A DNA stretch of 64,000 nt from Dehalogenimonas sp. 4OHTPN (GCF_040448695.1 NZ_CP159307.1:1674001-1738000); one strand, 5' to 3'. Positions 50,672 to 60,529 are shown, numbered from the stretch's first letter. Notes: a model not told the origin generated them from the sequence alone. Numbers and translations are program-made.

Positions 50672-51832
50672 ATGGAGGTTTCCTCCCCGGTACTTCAGGC
50701 CAGGCGGTTCGGCGGGCGCCTAAGGTTATATCTGGGCGTCTACCGGGCGCTGGCGCTGGCCGTAGCCGTGAGCCAGCTGGCAGTTAACGGAGACAGCATG
50801 CCCGTTGCCGCCGGAATCCTTATCCCGACGGCGACTGGTTATACCCTCCTCAAATTCCTGATTCCGGTGTCGCCCCGGAGCAACATACTGGGACAGGTCA
50901 TCCTTGCACTGGACCTAATCGTGTGTGCCGTGCTGGTATGGTTGACCGGCGGCATCAACAGCCCTTTCCTGCTGTATACCCTGTCTCCGGTGCTCTCGTC
51001 GTCTTTCTTCTACGACTCACACATGACGGCGATGGTCGGCATCGCTTCGACTTTGAATGTTCTACTAGTCCAGCTGGCCAATCCGTTCTATGATTTCAGC
51101 CCAGGGCCGCTGGAGCTGGGTTACTACCTGATTTACATCGTAGCGGTTGCTTTATCGGCGTCGCTGCCATATTTAGTCAACATCAACCTCCACCAGAGAC
51201 TGCGCGGAGAGTTCATCGCTGAAGAACGTGGGAGGCTGTCGCGAGAAATCCACGATGGGACAGTTCAAACGCTTTCAGCGCTCAAGTGGCAGGGGCAGGT
51301 CATCGAGCGGGAACTCAAGCGGCGGAGTATCGAAATGCCCGAAGTGGGCAAGCTGCTCAGTCTGGTGGATGAAGCCAGAGTGGAAGCGCTGGAATCACTG
51401 GAACTGTTGAGGCGCTACACCGGCTGCGGCCAGCTGGTATCCCATCTAAAGAATTACCTTCATCATTTGAAACAGGACTCCGGCATCGACTACCACATTG
51501 ACCTGCCGGGTGAAGAACCGTCACTGCCGCCCTATACTGAACTCCAGCTGCTGCGGATATGCCAGGAAGCGGTCACCAATATCAGGAAGCATGCCGCGGC
51601 CAGTGCCATCTCGCTGGCGATGACCCAGAACAACGGCCATCTGTTAATCACCATCGCCGACGACGGCCAGGGTTTCGATTTTGATTCGCAATCTCGCGCC
51701 GCAGGTCCGCAGGGTCACGGTCTAAGCGTGATGAAAGAACGGGCAGAAGCTACCGGCGGCAGCATGACAATCATCAGCGCCCCTGGGCAGGGTACCACAG
51801 TCAAAATAGATGTGCCGATCGGCAGGAGATAA
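50672..51832 (+). CDS. Sensor histidine kinase (NarL/HisKA_3 type)
   Basis: 386 residues: five to six membrane spans (about residues 20-175) form the sensor, then a HisKA_3 dimer domain with R-E-I-H-D-G-T-V-Q-T (phosphorylated His194), and a C-terminal ATPase domain with E-A-V-T-N-I-R-K-H-A and D-D-G-Q-G-F. No large external loop, so it may sense membrane or redox state. Its response regulator starts 4 bases after the stop. GCGGAG precedes the ATG. Confidence 0.93.
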   Translation: MEVSSPVLQARRFGGRLRLYLGVYRALALAVAVSQLAVNGDSMPVAAGILIPTATGYTLLKFLIPVSPRSNILGQVILALDLIVCAVLVWLTGGINSPFLLYTLSPVLSSSFFYDSHMTAMVGIASTLNVLLVQLANPFYDFSPGPLELGYYLIYIVAVALSASLPYLVNINLHQRLRGEFIAEERGRLSREIHDGTVQTLSALKWQGQVIERELKRRSIEMPEVGKLLSLVDEARVEALESLELLRRYTGCGQLVSHLKNYLHHLKQDSGIDYHIDLPGEEPSLPPYTELQLLRICQEAVTNIRKHAAASAISLAMTQNNGHLLITIADDGQGFDFDSQSRAAGPQGHGLSVMKERAEATGGSMTIISAPGQGTTVKIDVPIGRR

Positions 51833-51836
51833 CGGG

Positions 51837-52481
51837 ATGTCAGAAACCACCAGAGTATTAGTTGTCGACGACCACGCCATCGTCAGGAGCGGCCTATCCA
51901 GCATATTGGCCGGTGAATCAGCGATTAAAATCGTTGGTGAGGCGACAGACGGCAAAGAGGCCATCGCCAAGGCCTCGGCGCTTCAACCGGACGTAATCCT
52001 CCTGGATATTCTAATGCCGCGATGTACCGGGCTTGAGGCGCTGCCGCTGATACGGGAGAAAGCTCCTGAGGCGAAAGTGCTCATGCTGACGGTGTCCAAC
52101 GAAGAAAAAGACCTGTTCACAGCGCTGAAATACGGAGCCCAGGGCTATGTGCTTAAAGGCGCGGGTATTGCTGAAGTGGTCAACGCCATCAAGAGGATTG
52201 CGGCTGGAGAGGTCATCCTTTCGCCTCAAATGGCCGGCAGTTTGGTATCCGAATTCCGTCAGCGCCAGAATTCCAAGGAAGAGATGGACCTGTCCCCCCG
52301 AGAGCTTGAGGTGTTAAAACTGGTCGGGGAAGGGCTGACTAACGCCGAAATAGCAGAAAAACTATTTCTGGGCGAAAGCACAGTGCGAACATACCTTTCC
52401 AGGCTTCTTGATAAGCTGCACCTGCGCAACCGCGCCGCCGCCGTAGCCTATGCCACCAGACGCGGCATGACCAGCGCCTGA
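51837..52481 (+). CDS. NarL/FixJ-family response regulator
   Basis: 214 residues: receiver domain with V-V-D-D-H and phospho-acceptor Asp57 in L-L-D-I-L-M-P, Lys in Y-V-L-K-G-A, and a C-terminal LuxR-type helix-turn-helix (L-S-P-R-E-L-E-V-L-K-L then G-L-T-N-A-E-I-A-E-K-L). Start at 51837 chosen because AGGAG lies 9 bases before it; the GTG upstream overlaps the kinase. Targets unknown; the next gene, an alpha-2-macroglobulin, is a candidate. Confidence 0.94.
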   Translation: MSETTRVLVVDDHAIVRSGLSSILAGESAIKIVGEATDGKEAIAKASALQPDVILLDILMPRCTGLEALPLIREKAPEAKVLMLTVSNEEKDLFTALKYGAQGYVLKGAGIAEVVNAIKRIAAGEVILSPQMAGSLVSEFRQRQNSKEEMDLSPRELEVLKLVGEGLTNAEIAEKLFLGESTVRTYLSRLLDKLHLRNRAAAVAYATRRGMTSA

Positions 52482-52530
52482 TTTCTTCCGCCCTACAGGA
52501 AGGCTATCCGACCGGCCGTTTCGCCGTTAT

Positions 52531-52555
52531 TACTGTATGAGCAGTAAATTTTCGG
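52531..52555 (+). terminator. Weak hairpin after the response regulator
   Basis: TTACTG-tatgag-CAGTAA followed by ATTTTC, between the regulator and the macroglobulin gene. Confidence 0.35.
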
Positions 52556-52570
52556 CATAGGCGGTGGAAT

Positions 52571-55500
52571 ATGAAATCAAAACGGTTCGCCCTGTCTGGA
52601 TTCTTCCTGGCATTAGCAATACTGGCCACCTCGGCGCCGGCTTGCAACCCGGTCTTTTCCACCGAAAGTCACGTTGCCATCGTGCCACGGGTCCTATATT
52701 CCGGCCAAACAGCGGAACTTTCGGTAGCTCTGCTGAAGGGAGACTCCTTTACCTCCGGAGATGTCAAGGTCGAACTCCTTAAAGAAGATGAAGTCGTCGC
52801 CAGTTCAAAAAGCCGAATCGGCGGCAAAGGCCTCATCCAACTCCAGGTGCCCCAACTCCCTTCCGGCGACTATCAGCTCCAGGTCAAGGGGCCAGGCTTT
52901 ACCGAGAAGGCTTCTATCAAGCTTGAAAGCTCCTTCCTGCTCTTCCTGGAGACTGATAAACCCATCTACAAGCCCGGCCAGACCATCCGGATAAGCCTGA
53001 TCAGCCTGAACTCCGAGCTGCGGCCGGTGAGCCAGGAGGTTACCGTCGAGGCTCAGGACGCCAAAGGTATCAAGGTCTTTAAGAAAGAAGTCTCTACCGA
53101 TAAATACGGCATGGCCGAATTGGATCTGCCGCTGTCCGAAGAGCCTAATCTCGGCACCTGGAAACTGACCGCCGCCGCTGAAGATTCCAGAGCTCAGCTC
53201 GACATCAAAGTCGAAAGATATGTCCTCCCCAAATACGAGGTCAAGGTGACCTTGCCCAAGGATTGGTTCCTGGCCTCTGACCGCATCGCCGGGAAGGTTG
53301 AAGGAATATACTCCTTCGGCAAACCAGTTCAGGGAGAACTTGAGATTATCGCCAAGCGCTACGTCGGCACTTGGCAGGAGTATGCCAGGGTGGTTCTCAG
53401 TATCGACGGCGAGACGACTTTCGAACTCCCGGCAGTGGGTTATGTCGCCGGGGTGCCGGCTTCGGGCGGTCTGGGCAACGTCGATATCGAATTCGTCCTC
53501 CGCGAGCAGTCCACCGGCTATGAGGAAAAGACTACCAGGCTCCTGACCATCGCTGAAACGCCTCTTGTCCTCCGGATCGTACCCGAGGGCAACGTCTTCC
53601 AGCCGGGCTTGCCCTTCAAAATCCTGCTCCTGTCCGAAGACCCCGGCGGCAAACCGCTGCCGGCCATGGTCAATGTCACCGCCAGCTACCTCGGCGCTGA
53701 CTACCAGCAGATCAGCCAGGAGTCCGTAAAGGCCGTAGATACCGGCAATGGCCTGACTACGATAATGCTGTCCCCGCCGAACAAAGCGATAGCCATGATC
53801 ATCGAAGCGCGAAGCGGCGGTTCAAATGCCAGCCAGACGCTGCTGGCGGGCTATTCCCCGTCTGGTAACTTCATCCATTTGGAGATGACCTCCGCCGCCT
53901 CCCTTAAGGTCGGCGACACCGCCAAATTCCGGGTCCATGCCACCAAAGAAGCATCGAATTTTTATTACGAGGTCATCAGCGGCGGCCGGGTCGTCTTTTC
54001 AGATTTCAGCCGCAGCCGGGACATCGCTTTCCAGGTAACGCCGCAGATGGCCGGCTCCTGCCGCCTGCTGGTTTACCAGGTGCTGCCCAACTCCGAGATC
54101 GCCGCTGACTACCTGCCGTTTGGGATCGAGGCAGCTTACCCTAACCAACTGGCGGTTCAATTCAGCTCCGATGAAGCTAAACCGGGCGACAGTGTCGAGA
54201 TCAATATCCAGTCCCAAGGCCAATCACGAGTCGGCGTTGTCGTCGTGGATAAGTCGGTCTTCATCCTGGCTGAGAACCGAATGAACCTGGACCAGGTGTT
54301 CGCCGAACTGGAACGGCTATATATGACTCCGCAAGCAGAACTGCATAACGTTACTATTTACCCTTCCATCTTGACTAAAGGCGCCGCCGATATTATCAAA
54401 GAGGCCGGCGTCATCATCCTTTCCGACAACAAAGTACCCGAAGGTAAAGAATATAGTTCGCCCTGGAACGACTTGCTGGCCGAACGCGGCGGGGTTGTCT
54501 TCGGCGGGGCGGAAAAGGCAGGCGCCGTACCGCCGGGACTCGCCCCCCTGCCGTCTCAGGGCAACCAGGCTATTGATACCTCCGCTCTGGCTCAAGTGGA
54601 GCGCATCCGCCAGTATTTCCCCGAGACCTGGGTGTGGCAGCAGGTGGTGACCGACGCCGACGGCAAATCCAAAATCAAGCTGACGGTGCCCGACTCCATC
54701 ACCACCTGGATGCTGCGGGCGGTGGCAGTGTCCGAAGAAAGGGGACTGGGCATAGCCGAGGCGGAACTTAAGGCTTTCCAGCCGTTCTTTATCAAACTGG
54801 ACCTGCCCTACTCTGCCGTCCGCGGCGAGGAATTCCCGGTAAAAGTGGCTGTCTACAACTACCTCGACATGCCGCAGGACATCGTCGTCGAGCTAACGCC
54901 CGCCGGCTGGTTCGACCTCCTCGACAATTCCCAAAAGATCGTCAGCGTCGGTCCGGGCGATGTCGGTTCGGCCTCCTTTACCATTCGGCCAAAAGGCCTG
55001 GGGTTCAACGACCTAAAGGTCACCTCCCGTTCGACCGCGGCAGCTGACGCTGTGGCGCAGCCGCTCCTAATAGAACCCGAGGGCGTGCCGCGCGAGTTTG
55101 TCGAGAACCTCATCCTCAAAGATGGGGCAACCAGAACGATCAGCACGCAAATCCCTGAAGGAGCTGTCGAGGGCTCCGGCAAGGTGTTTCTCAGCGTCAC
55201 CGGCAGCTACCTGACTCAAACAATTTCCGGGCTGGAACAGCTCATCCAGATGCCCTTCGGCTGCGGCGAGCAGAACATGATCGTCTTCGCCCCTGACGTT
55301 TTCATCACCAAGTATCTCCGCGATTCCGGCCAGCTCAAGGCGGAGGTTATGGCCAAGGCTGAAAAGCTGATGATCACCGGCTACCAGCGTGAACTGACCT
55401 ACCGCCGCGCCGACGGCAGTTTCTCCGCTTTCGGCAACCAGGACAAGGAAGGCAGCTTATGGCTCACCTCCTTCGTGTTGAAGAGCTTTGCCCAGGCCAG

Positions 55501-56734
55501 GGACATCATCTTCATCGACCAGAAGGTGCTTGATGACGCCGCGGCTTGGATCATCAAGACCCAGAATGCCGACGGCAGTTTTGAGGCGGTGGGTTTCGTC
55601 CACCACCAGGAGATGCTGGGCGGGCTGTCCGGCAAGGACGCCCTTACCGCCTATGTCGCCAGCGCCTTACTGGAGGCAGGTGAGAAGACCGCCTCGGCCC
55701 GAGCCATCAAATACCTCGAAAGCAGACTAAGCGGCATGGATGATCCGTACACTCTGGCGCTGACTGCCTACACCTTGGCGCTCGGGGGCAGCCCGCAAAA
55801 GAACGCCGCCCATGACAAACTCATGGCCATGGCTATCGAGGACGAGAACGGACTGCACTGGGGCAGCATCGGTTTCGCCGAACCGCTACCGCAGCAGCCC
55901 GCTGGCGGCGTTGGTAAACCCGGCGTCGGTGTCCCGTTCATGCCGCCGCGGGAGAACCGCACCGCCGTCGTTGAGACTACGGCCTATGCCATGCTGGCTC
56001 TGACCAGCCAAGGCGACGTGCTCAACGCCGGCCGCGCCGGCAAGTGGTTGACTTCACAGCGTAACAGCCTGGGCGGTTACGGCTCCACCCAGGACACCGT
56101 CGTCGCCCTGCAAGCCCTGACCGCATACGCCGGTAACATCCGCGCCGATGTTGACCTCACGGTCCGTGTCAACGGTCCAGGCATCGACCGCACCCTGCGC
56201 GTCACCCCGGAAAACTTCGACGTGCTTCAGGTCATCGAGCTGCCGCTCGGCGCGGAGGTTCAGATCACTGCCAGCGGCAAGGGCGAGGTCATGGCCCAGG
56301 CCGTCACCCGGTTCAATATCCCCCGGCCGGAAGAAACCGAACCTATCCTCACGGTCGACGTCGATTACGACTCGACAAATGTCGCAGTTAATGATCTGGT
56401 TCAAGTCACCGCCACCGTCAGTTTCAACCCACCGGAGTTCATCGCCTCCGGCATGGTGGTGCTGGACATCTCGGTGCCTACGGGCTTCACCCCCGTCGTC
56501 GAGTCTATCGATGCCGCAATAAAGAGTATACCCATCATAAAGCGCTACGACATCTCCGGGCGCAAGGTTATCTTCTACCTGGACGAGATCAAAGCCGGCG
56601 AGACCATCACCATCAAATTCCAGGTCAAGGCGACCTACCCGGTGAAAGCCAAAGGCGCGGTGTCACAGGTATATGCTTACTACCAGCCTGACCTCAAAGG
56701 CGAAACGCTCGGGGAGGATATGGTAATTCATTAA
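52571..56734 (+). CDS. Alpha-2-macroglobulin family protein, metazoan-like thioester form
   Basis: 1387-residue extracytoplasmic protein that would trap proteases. The signal peptide ends in S-A-P-A-C (probable lipobox, about residue 25). Macroglobulin domains run to about residue 600, a bait-like variable stretch follows, then I-R-Q-Y-F-P-E-T-W-V-W near 678. The thioester site is G-C-G-E-Q-N-M at Cys898-Gln901, in the animal form rather than the C-L-E-Q common in bacterial proteins, and a C-terminal receptor-binding-like domain (about 1255-1387) with V-D-V-D-Y and G-E-T-I-T-I-K-F is present. No peptidoglycan synthase gene (pbpC) is adjacent, unlike typical bacterial pairs. Confidence 0.93.
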   Translation: MKSKRFALSGFFLALAILATSAPACNPVFSTESHVAIVPRVLYSGQTAELSVALLKGDSFTSGDVKVELLKEDEVVASSKSRIGGKGLIQLQVPQLPSGDYQLQVKGPGFTEKASIKLESSFLLFLETDKPIYKPGQTIRISLISLNSELRPVSQEVTVEAQDAKGIKVFKKEVSTDKYGMAELDLPLSEEPNLGTWKLTAAAEDSRAQLDIKVERYVLPKYEVKVTLPKDWFLASDRIAGKVEGIYSFGKPVQGELEIIAKRYVGTWQEYARVVLSIDGETTFELPAVGYVAGVPASGGLGNVDIEFVLREQSTGYEEKTTRLLTIAETPLVLRIVPEGNVFQPGLPFKILLLSEDPGGKPLPAMVNVTASYLGADYQQISQESVKAVDTGNGLTTIMLSPPNKAIAMIIEARSGGSNASQTLLAGYSPSGNFIHLEMTSAASLKVGDTAKFRVHATKEASNFYYEVISGGRVVFSDFSRSRDIAFQVTPQMAGSCRLLVYQVLPNSEIAADYLPFGIEAAYPNQLAVQFSSDEAKPGDSVEINIQSQGQSRVGVVVVDKSVFILAENRMNLDQVFAELERLYMTPQAELHNVTIYPSILTKGAADIIKEAGVIILSDNKVPEGKEYSSPWNDLLAERGGVVFGGAEKAGAVPPGLAPLPSQGNQAIDTSALAQVERIRQYFPETWVWQQVVTDADGKSKIKLTVPDSITTWMLRAVAVSEERGLGIAEAELKAFQPFFIKLDLPYSAVRGEEFPVKVAVYNYLDMPQDIVVELTPAGWFDLLDNSQKIVSVGPGDVGSASFTIRPKGLGFNDLKVTSRSTAAADAVAQPLLIEPEGVPREFVENLILKDGATRTISTQIPEGAVEGSGKVFLSVTGSYLTQTISGLEQLIQMPFGCGEQNMIVFAPDVFITKYLRDSGQLKAEVMAKAEKLMITGYQRELTYRRADGSFSAFGNQDKEGSLWLTSFVLKSFAQARDIIFIDQKVLDDAAAWIIKTQNADGSFEAVGFVHHQEMLGGLSGKDALTAYVASALLEAGEKTASARAIKYLESRLSGMDDPYTLALTAYTLALGGSPQKNAAHDKLMAMAIEDENGLHWGSIGFAEPLPQQPAGGVGKPGVGVPFMPPRENRTAVVETTAYAMLALTSQGDVLNAGRAGKWLTSQRNSLGGYGSTQDTVVALQALTAYAGNIRADVDLTVRVNGPGIDRTLRVTPENFDVLQVIELPLGAEVQITASGKGEVMAQAVTRFNIPRPEETEPILTVDVDYDSTNVAVNDLVQVTATVSFNPPEFIASGMVVLDISVPTGFTPVVESIDAAIKSIPIIKRYDISGRKVIFYLDEIKAGETITIKFQVKATYPVKAKGAVSQVYAYYQPDLKGETLGEDMVIH

Positions 56735-56749
56735 GCCCATTAGAGGAAA

Positions 56750-56787
56750 ATACGAAAGGGGCGGCTATCTAGCCGCCCCTTTCGTAT
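56750..56787. terminator. Bidirectional terminator
   Basis: Seventeen-base arms ATACGAAAGGGGCGGCT and AGCCGCCCCTTTCGTAT around ATCT, between the convergent macroglobulin and MMPL genes. Confidence 0.92.
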
Positions 56788-56809
56788 TGGGAAGGGAGGA
56801 ACGCTATTT

Positions 56810-59128
56810 CTAACGGTTGTCTATCACCTGGTCATCGATGCGAACCAGTGCCGGTGAAGGCACCGGGCCGAATCCGGGCAGAACCGGCAGGCGGTGAGGA
56901 GCATGGTAAGCAGAAGCCGCCGGGGTCTCGTCAGTTTCGCCGAGTGAGATGTTAGGCAGCCAGTTGAGCCATTTAGGCAGGTACCAGTTGGCCTTGCCGA
57001 GGAGAGTCATGGTAGCCGGCACCAGGACGCAGCGCACCAGAGTGGCGTCAACCAGTACCGCGACGGCGAGGCCGAAGCCCATTTGCTGGAACATCACCAT
57101 ATCTCCCAGAGCGAAGCCGCCGAAGACAGCTACCATGATCAGAGCGGCGCCGGTGATGAGCTTGCCGGTGGAGGACAGGCCGAAGGCTACTGCGTCGGCT
57201 GTATTGCCGGTCTTGAGGTAGCGCTCGCGGATGCGGGACAGCAGGAACACCTGATAGTCCATAGACAGGCCGAACAGCAAGGCAAAAAGCATGAGCGGCA
57301 GCCAGCTTTCTATTACCTCAACCTGGATGAATCCGAAGAGGCTGGCGCCCACGCCCTGCTGGAAGACCAGCACCAGCAGACCATAAGCGGCGCCGACCGA
57401 CAGCAGGTTCATCAGGATAGCGGTGGCCGGGATCACCACCGAGCGGAAAGCAACCGTCAGGATGACGAAGGACAACGCCAGGACAAAGGCGAAGATTATA
57501 GGCGTGTATTGATCCGTAGTAGCATTGAAATCCAGAGTACCGGCGGTGGCCCCGGTGACCATGGCGCGGGCGGGGGCGCCGGCGAAGGCCGCAGGTATGT
57601 AGTCAGTCCTTAATGCGGCAACCGCGTTCATCGAGTCCAGGCTCTGGGGATCGCCAGCCAGGGCGGCGTAAATGATCGCCAGGTCTTTGTCGGCATAGGG
57701 GACGACGCTGGCGCCGGAGAAGGCGCTGTTGGATTCAATATCCTCCAGGAGGCGGGCGATAGCGGCTTGAGTCGCCGCGGCATCGATGTCGCCGTCCACG
57801 GCGATGATAGCCGGGGCGTCCATGCCGATATGGAATTCCTCGACAAGTACCATAAAGCCGGCTTTGGCGCGCAGGTCATCCGGAAGGCCGGAAATGCCCG
57901 ACATACCGGTGTTCTTATCGAAGTACGGAGCCATGGCTGCCACCAGGATGCCGGCGACGATGACCATGCTGATGATCGGTTTATGGGTGACTACTTTGAC
58001 CATTCCAGCCCAAAAACCGGTGACCGCTTCCGATTCTTTCCTGTCGGCGCGGGCGCTGAAGGGCACGTGCACCTTGTTGATGCGGTCGCCCAGGAGGCTG
58101 ATAATCGCCGGCAGGAGAGTCATTGAAGCGACGATAGCGGTGACGACTACCAGGATCGAGCCGATGCCCATGCTCTTGAAGATGGACAGCGGGAAGACAA
58201 GCAGGCCGACCAGGGCGAGAACGACGGTAATGCCGGAGAAGAAGATAGCTTTGTTGGCGGTCCTGCTGGTTACGGCGATAGCTTCAACCTTGTCAAGACC
58301 CTTCCGGCGTTCCTCACGGTAGCGGGAGACAATGAATAAAGAGTAGTCGATGCCGACCGCCAGACCCATCATGGTCACCATATTGGTGACGAAAAAGCTG
58401 AGATCCATCGCCTGGCCGACCAGCGAGGTCAAGCCCAGCGCGGCGACGATGGCTACAATACCGAGGGCTATAGGCAGGGTGGCGGCTACCAGGGCGCCGA
58501 AGACCACGGCCAGAACAACCAGGGCTACCAGGATGCCGATAGTCTCGCCTTTGCTCATCGTCTCTTCCGCCAGTTTGGTGGTGTCGGCGTCGAAGGAAGC
58601 GGTGCCTGTATAAAAGATCTCGAAGTCCACGTTGGCGGCGGCAAACGCGTCGCCAACGGCGTAAACTTGGTCGACGTAGTCCGAACCATTCTCCGGCATC
58701 AACAGCGGGATCATCATGCTGTGGCGGTCAGCCGAGACCAGTGATTCATCCTGAGTCATGTAGTAATTGACGCCGCCCTTGATGACGCCGTCGCCCAGGG
58801 CGGTGAGATCGGCGAAGAGCTTTTCGACCCCCGCACGGTAGGCGGCGCTGTCGACGGTATAGGTTGCCGAGCGAACGATGATCATCTCATCGTCAGTGGA
58901 CTCAGCTTCAGGATCAATCGGTTGAGCCAGCCGGTCGGTGATCAGGGTATCAGCCTGCCGGGACTCGGGATTATCCATCACCTCGACCTCGGTGACCAGG
59001 ACGCTGCCCAGAAGAGTCACGATGAGGCCGATGGATACCGCCAGGGATGCCAGCCACAGCCCGATGGTGACCCAGGGACGCCGGGCGGAGGCTCTTGCCA
59101 GTGATGAAATGCCGTTGTTCAGATTCAT
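56810..59128 (-). CDS. MMPL/RND family transporter
   Basis: 772 residues, about 12 spans in two halves with two large outer loops. Sequence marks are G-I-D-Y-S-L-F-I-V-S-R-Y-R-E-E near 270 and G-L-S-M-D-Y-Q-V-F-L-L-S-R-I-R-E near 625, the proton-relay Asp/Tyr pairs of MMPL proteins. Probably exports lipids or hydrophobic compounds by proton antiport. Start at 59128 has GGGAGG upstream; the longer frame from 59161 is less likely. It lies 137 bases after the SHOCT-like gene. Confidence 0.92.
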   Translation of the reverse strand: MNLNNGISSLARASARRPWVTIGLWLASLAVSIGLIVTLLGSVLVTEVEVMDNPESRQADTLITDRLAQPIDPEAESTDDEMIIVRSATYTVDSAAYRAGVEKLFADLTALGDGVIKGGVNYYMTQDESLVSADRHSMMIPLLMPENGSDYVDQVYAVGDAFAAANVDFEIFYTGTASFDADTTKLAEETMSKGETIGILVALVVLAVVFGALVAATLPIALGIVAIVAALGLTSLVGQAMDLSFFVTNMVTMMGLAVGIDYSLFIVSRYREERRKGLDKVEAIAVTSRTANKAIFFSGITVVLALVGLLVFPLSIFKSMGIGSILVVVTAIVASMTLLPAIISLLGDRINKVHVPFSARADRKESEAVTGFWAGMVKVVTHKPIISMVIVAGILVAAMAPYFDKNTGMSGISGLPDDLRAKAGFMVLVEEFHIGMDAPAIIAVDGDIDAAATQAAIARLLEDIESNSAFSGASVVPYADKDLAIIYAALAGDPQSLDSMNAVAALRTDYIPAAFAGAPARAMVTGATAGTLDFNATTDQYTPIIFAFVLALSFVILTVAFRSVVIPATAILMNLLSVGAAYGLLVLVFQQGVGASLFGFIQVEVIESWLPLMLFALLFGLSMDYQVFLLSRIRERYLKTGNTADAVAFGLSSTGKLITGAALIMVAVFGGFALGDMVMFQQMGFGLAVAVLVDATLVRCVLVPATMTLLGKANWYLPKWLNWLPNISLGETDETPAASAYHAPHRLPVLPGFGPVPSPALVRIDDQVIDNR

Positions 59129-59264
59129 GGTGTTCCTCCCTTTTTTGTCTGCCATAATCATATCCGGGCAAAGCTCCGCCTTTAACCGCCGGTAGGACGG
59201 ATTTAAACTGGATTGTGTGGGGGTTTTCAGACTGCCTGAACGGGCAGGTCGGCGCTAACGGGGT

Positions 59265-59705
59265 TTATTCAACGAAGACTTTAACCTTGCCGTCCCCGCC
59301 GTCGATATCCACTTCAAGTTCGGCCAGGGCTTCGATCAACTGGTCTATATCTTCATCTTTAATATTCTTGAGGTTAAGGTTGACGCCGCGGCTGTGCAAT
59401 TCCGCTTCGATCTTATCCCCGGCTTCGTGGGGAATCAGTGAAGTGAATTTCATGCCAGCCCGGATGAGCGCCACCGGTACGCGCACGTTGACCCGCTCCG
59501 GAGCCCCGGCACCGCGGCTGCCGGGGCTGTCAACCAGCACTCTAAGGTACTTGATCTTGCGGCTGATACGGTCAGTCAGAACTTCGATCGGTTTATCACC
59601 GGATGCTTTCTCACCCCGGTCCACAGCTCCGAGGAGGCGCATAGCCTCATCAACAGTGATCTTCTTCGTGTCCAGCATCTCCAGTATCTTCTTGCGGCTA
59701 TCCAT
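59265..59705 (-). CDS. SHOCT-like domain protein (YvlB/LiaX type)
   Basis: 146 residues. The N-terminal helix pair R-K-K-I-L-E-M-L-D-T-K-K-I-T-V-D-E-A-M-R-L-L (residues 4-25) is the short SHOCT-like motif; a beta-rich part with V-N-V-R-V-P-V-A-L-I-R-A-G-M follows, then a helical end. Such proteins act in cell-envelope stress responses in Gram-positives. GGAG precedes the ATG. Last gene of a four-gene operon led by a DUF2089 regulator with the same helix motif. Confidence 0.78.
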   Translation of the reverse strand: MDSRKKILEMLDTKKITVDEAMRLLGAVDRGEKASGDKPIEVLTDRISRKIKYLRVLVDSPGSRGAGAPERVNVRVPVALIRAGMKFTSLIPHEAGDKIEAELHSRGVNLNLKNIKDEDIDQLIEALAELEVDIDGGDGKVKVFVE

Positions 59706-59729
59706 TGTTCTTTCTCCTTGTTCTTTAGA

Positions 59730-60008
59730 CTAAATAAAATCAAACATCATCTTGCGGTTGCCGGTCTGGATATCCAGCTTCAAGCCACGCATGGCAAAAA
59801 GCAGCCGCCACACATAAGGCCCGGCCATCATCAGCGGCTTTGCCCTGCCTGCCGGTACCAGTATTATCGCCATGATTATCACCACCGGCAGGGCGATCAG
59901 CATTAGGAGCAGCAACACCGGGTAAATCAGGAACCAGGGCAGCCACAGCCCGATGAAACCGTCTCCGGAAGGTACTTTCAGATGCAGCAGCAGCGGCGGC
60001 CAATTCAT
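59730..60008 (-). CDS. Small membrane protein (92 aa)
   Basis: Hydrophobic segments at about residues 17-34 and 35-53, with a more polar C-terminus (A-M-R-G-L-K-L-D-I-Q-T-G-N-R-K). An AGGAG site lies 7 bases before the ATG. In an operon between a 36-aa membrane peptide and the SHOCT-like gene. No family recognised. Confidence 0.7.
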   Translation of the reverse strand: MNWPPLLLHLKVPSGDGFIGLWLPWFLIYPVLLLLMLIALPVVIIMAIILVPAGRAKPLMMAGPYVWRLLFAMRGLKLDIQTGNRKMMFDFI

Positions 60009-60017
60009 TCTTTTCTC

Positions 60018-60128
60018 CTAGGCAAACAGGCTTTCCAGCCAGTTCCAGATCTCGGAAATGTGGGTTAACACAAAAACCAGCAAAATAATCGACAGGATAA
60101 ACCCTACGCAGCCGATAACACCTTTCAC
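60018..60128 (-). CDS. Very small membrane protein (36 aa)
   Basis: GTG at 60128 to TAG at 60018. The peptide begins M-K-G-V-I-G-C-V-G-F-I-L-S-I-I-L-L and ends E-I-W-N-W-L-E-S-L-F-A: one membrane span with an amphipathic Trp-rich tail. A GGAG site lies 6 bases upstream, and the start overlaps the DUF2089 stop by 3 bases. Placement inside a tight operon supports it being real. Confidence 0.65.
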   Translation of the reverse strand: MKGVIGCVGFILSIILLVFVLTHISEIWNWLESLFA

Positions 60129-60499
60129 TCCAGTCTCCTAACCGCCTCGTCAGCAGAAATTTCACCCCGCTCCAGCATCTCCAGGACGTCTTTGCTTGAG
60201 TCTGCAGCCGGGCGGGGCATTGCTTCGAATTCAACCATCTTAAGCCGGCTTGCCAGCTTATCCAACCGGTTTTTTACGGTGGGATAGCTGATACCGAAAA
60301 GCCGCTCCATGTCTTTAATGGAGCCGTGGGCGCCGATGAAAGCCATGATGAAAACCTGATCCTCGGCGGACAGCGTAGCTAAAACTGGCGGAGCGAATTC
60401 CCCCTCGATAGCGATGCCGCTTTCGGTCAGCCTGACCCGCTCGACCACCAGGGCCGCTCCACCGGTTAACCGGGTCAATTCATTCCATTCTTTAATCAA
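60125..60499 (-). CDS. DUF2089 family regulator
   Basis: 124 residues. A helix-turn-helix-like core (E-D-Q-V-F-I-M-A-F-I then M-E-R-L-F-G-I-S-Y-P-T-V-K-N-R-L-D-K-L) near residues 46-80 is followed by a C-terminal SHOCT-like helix pair (D-V-L-E-M-L-E-R-G-E-I-S-A-D-E-A). The TTG start at 60499 has a GGAGG site 7 bases upstream and a consensus promoter. It probably controls its own operon, which encodes small membrane proteins and a SHOCT-like protein. Confidence 0.85.
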   Translation of the reverse strand: MIKEWNELTRLTGGAALVVERVRLTESGIAIEGEFAPPVLATLSAEDQVFIMAFIGAHGSIKDMERLFGISYPTVKNRLDKLASRLKMVEFEAMPRPAADSSKDVLEMLERGEISADEAVRRLE

Positions 60500-60529
60500 T
60501 TTGAACCTCCACCTTGACTTTCTGAAACT

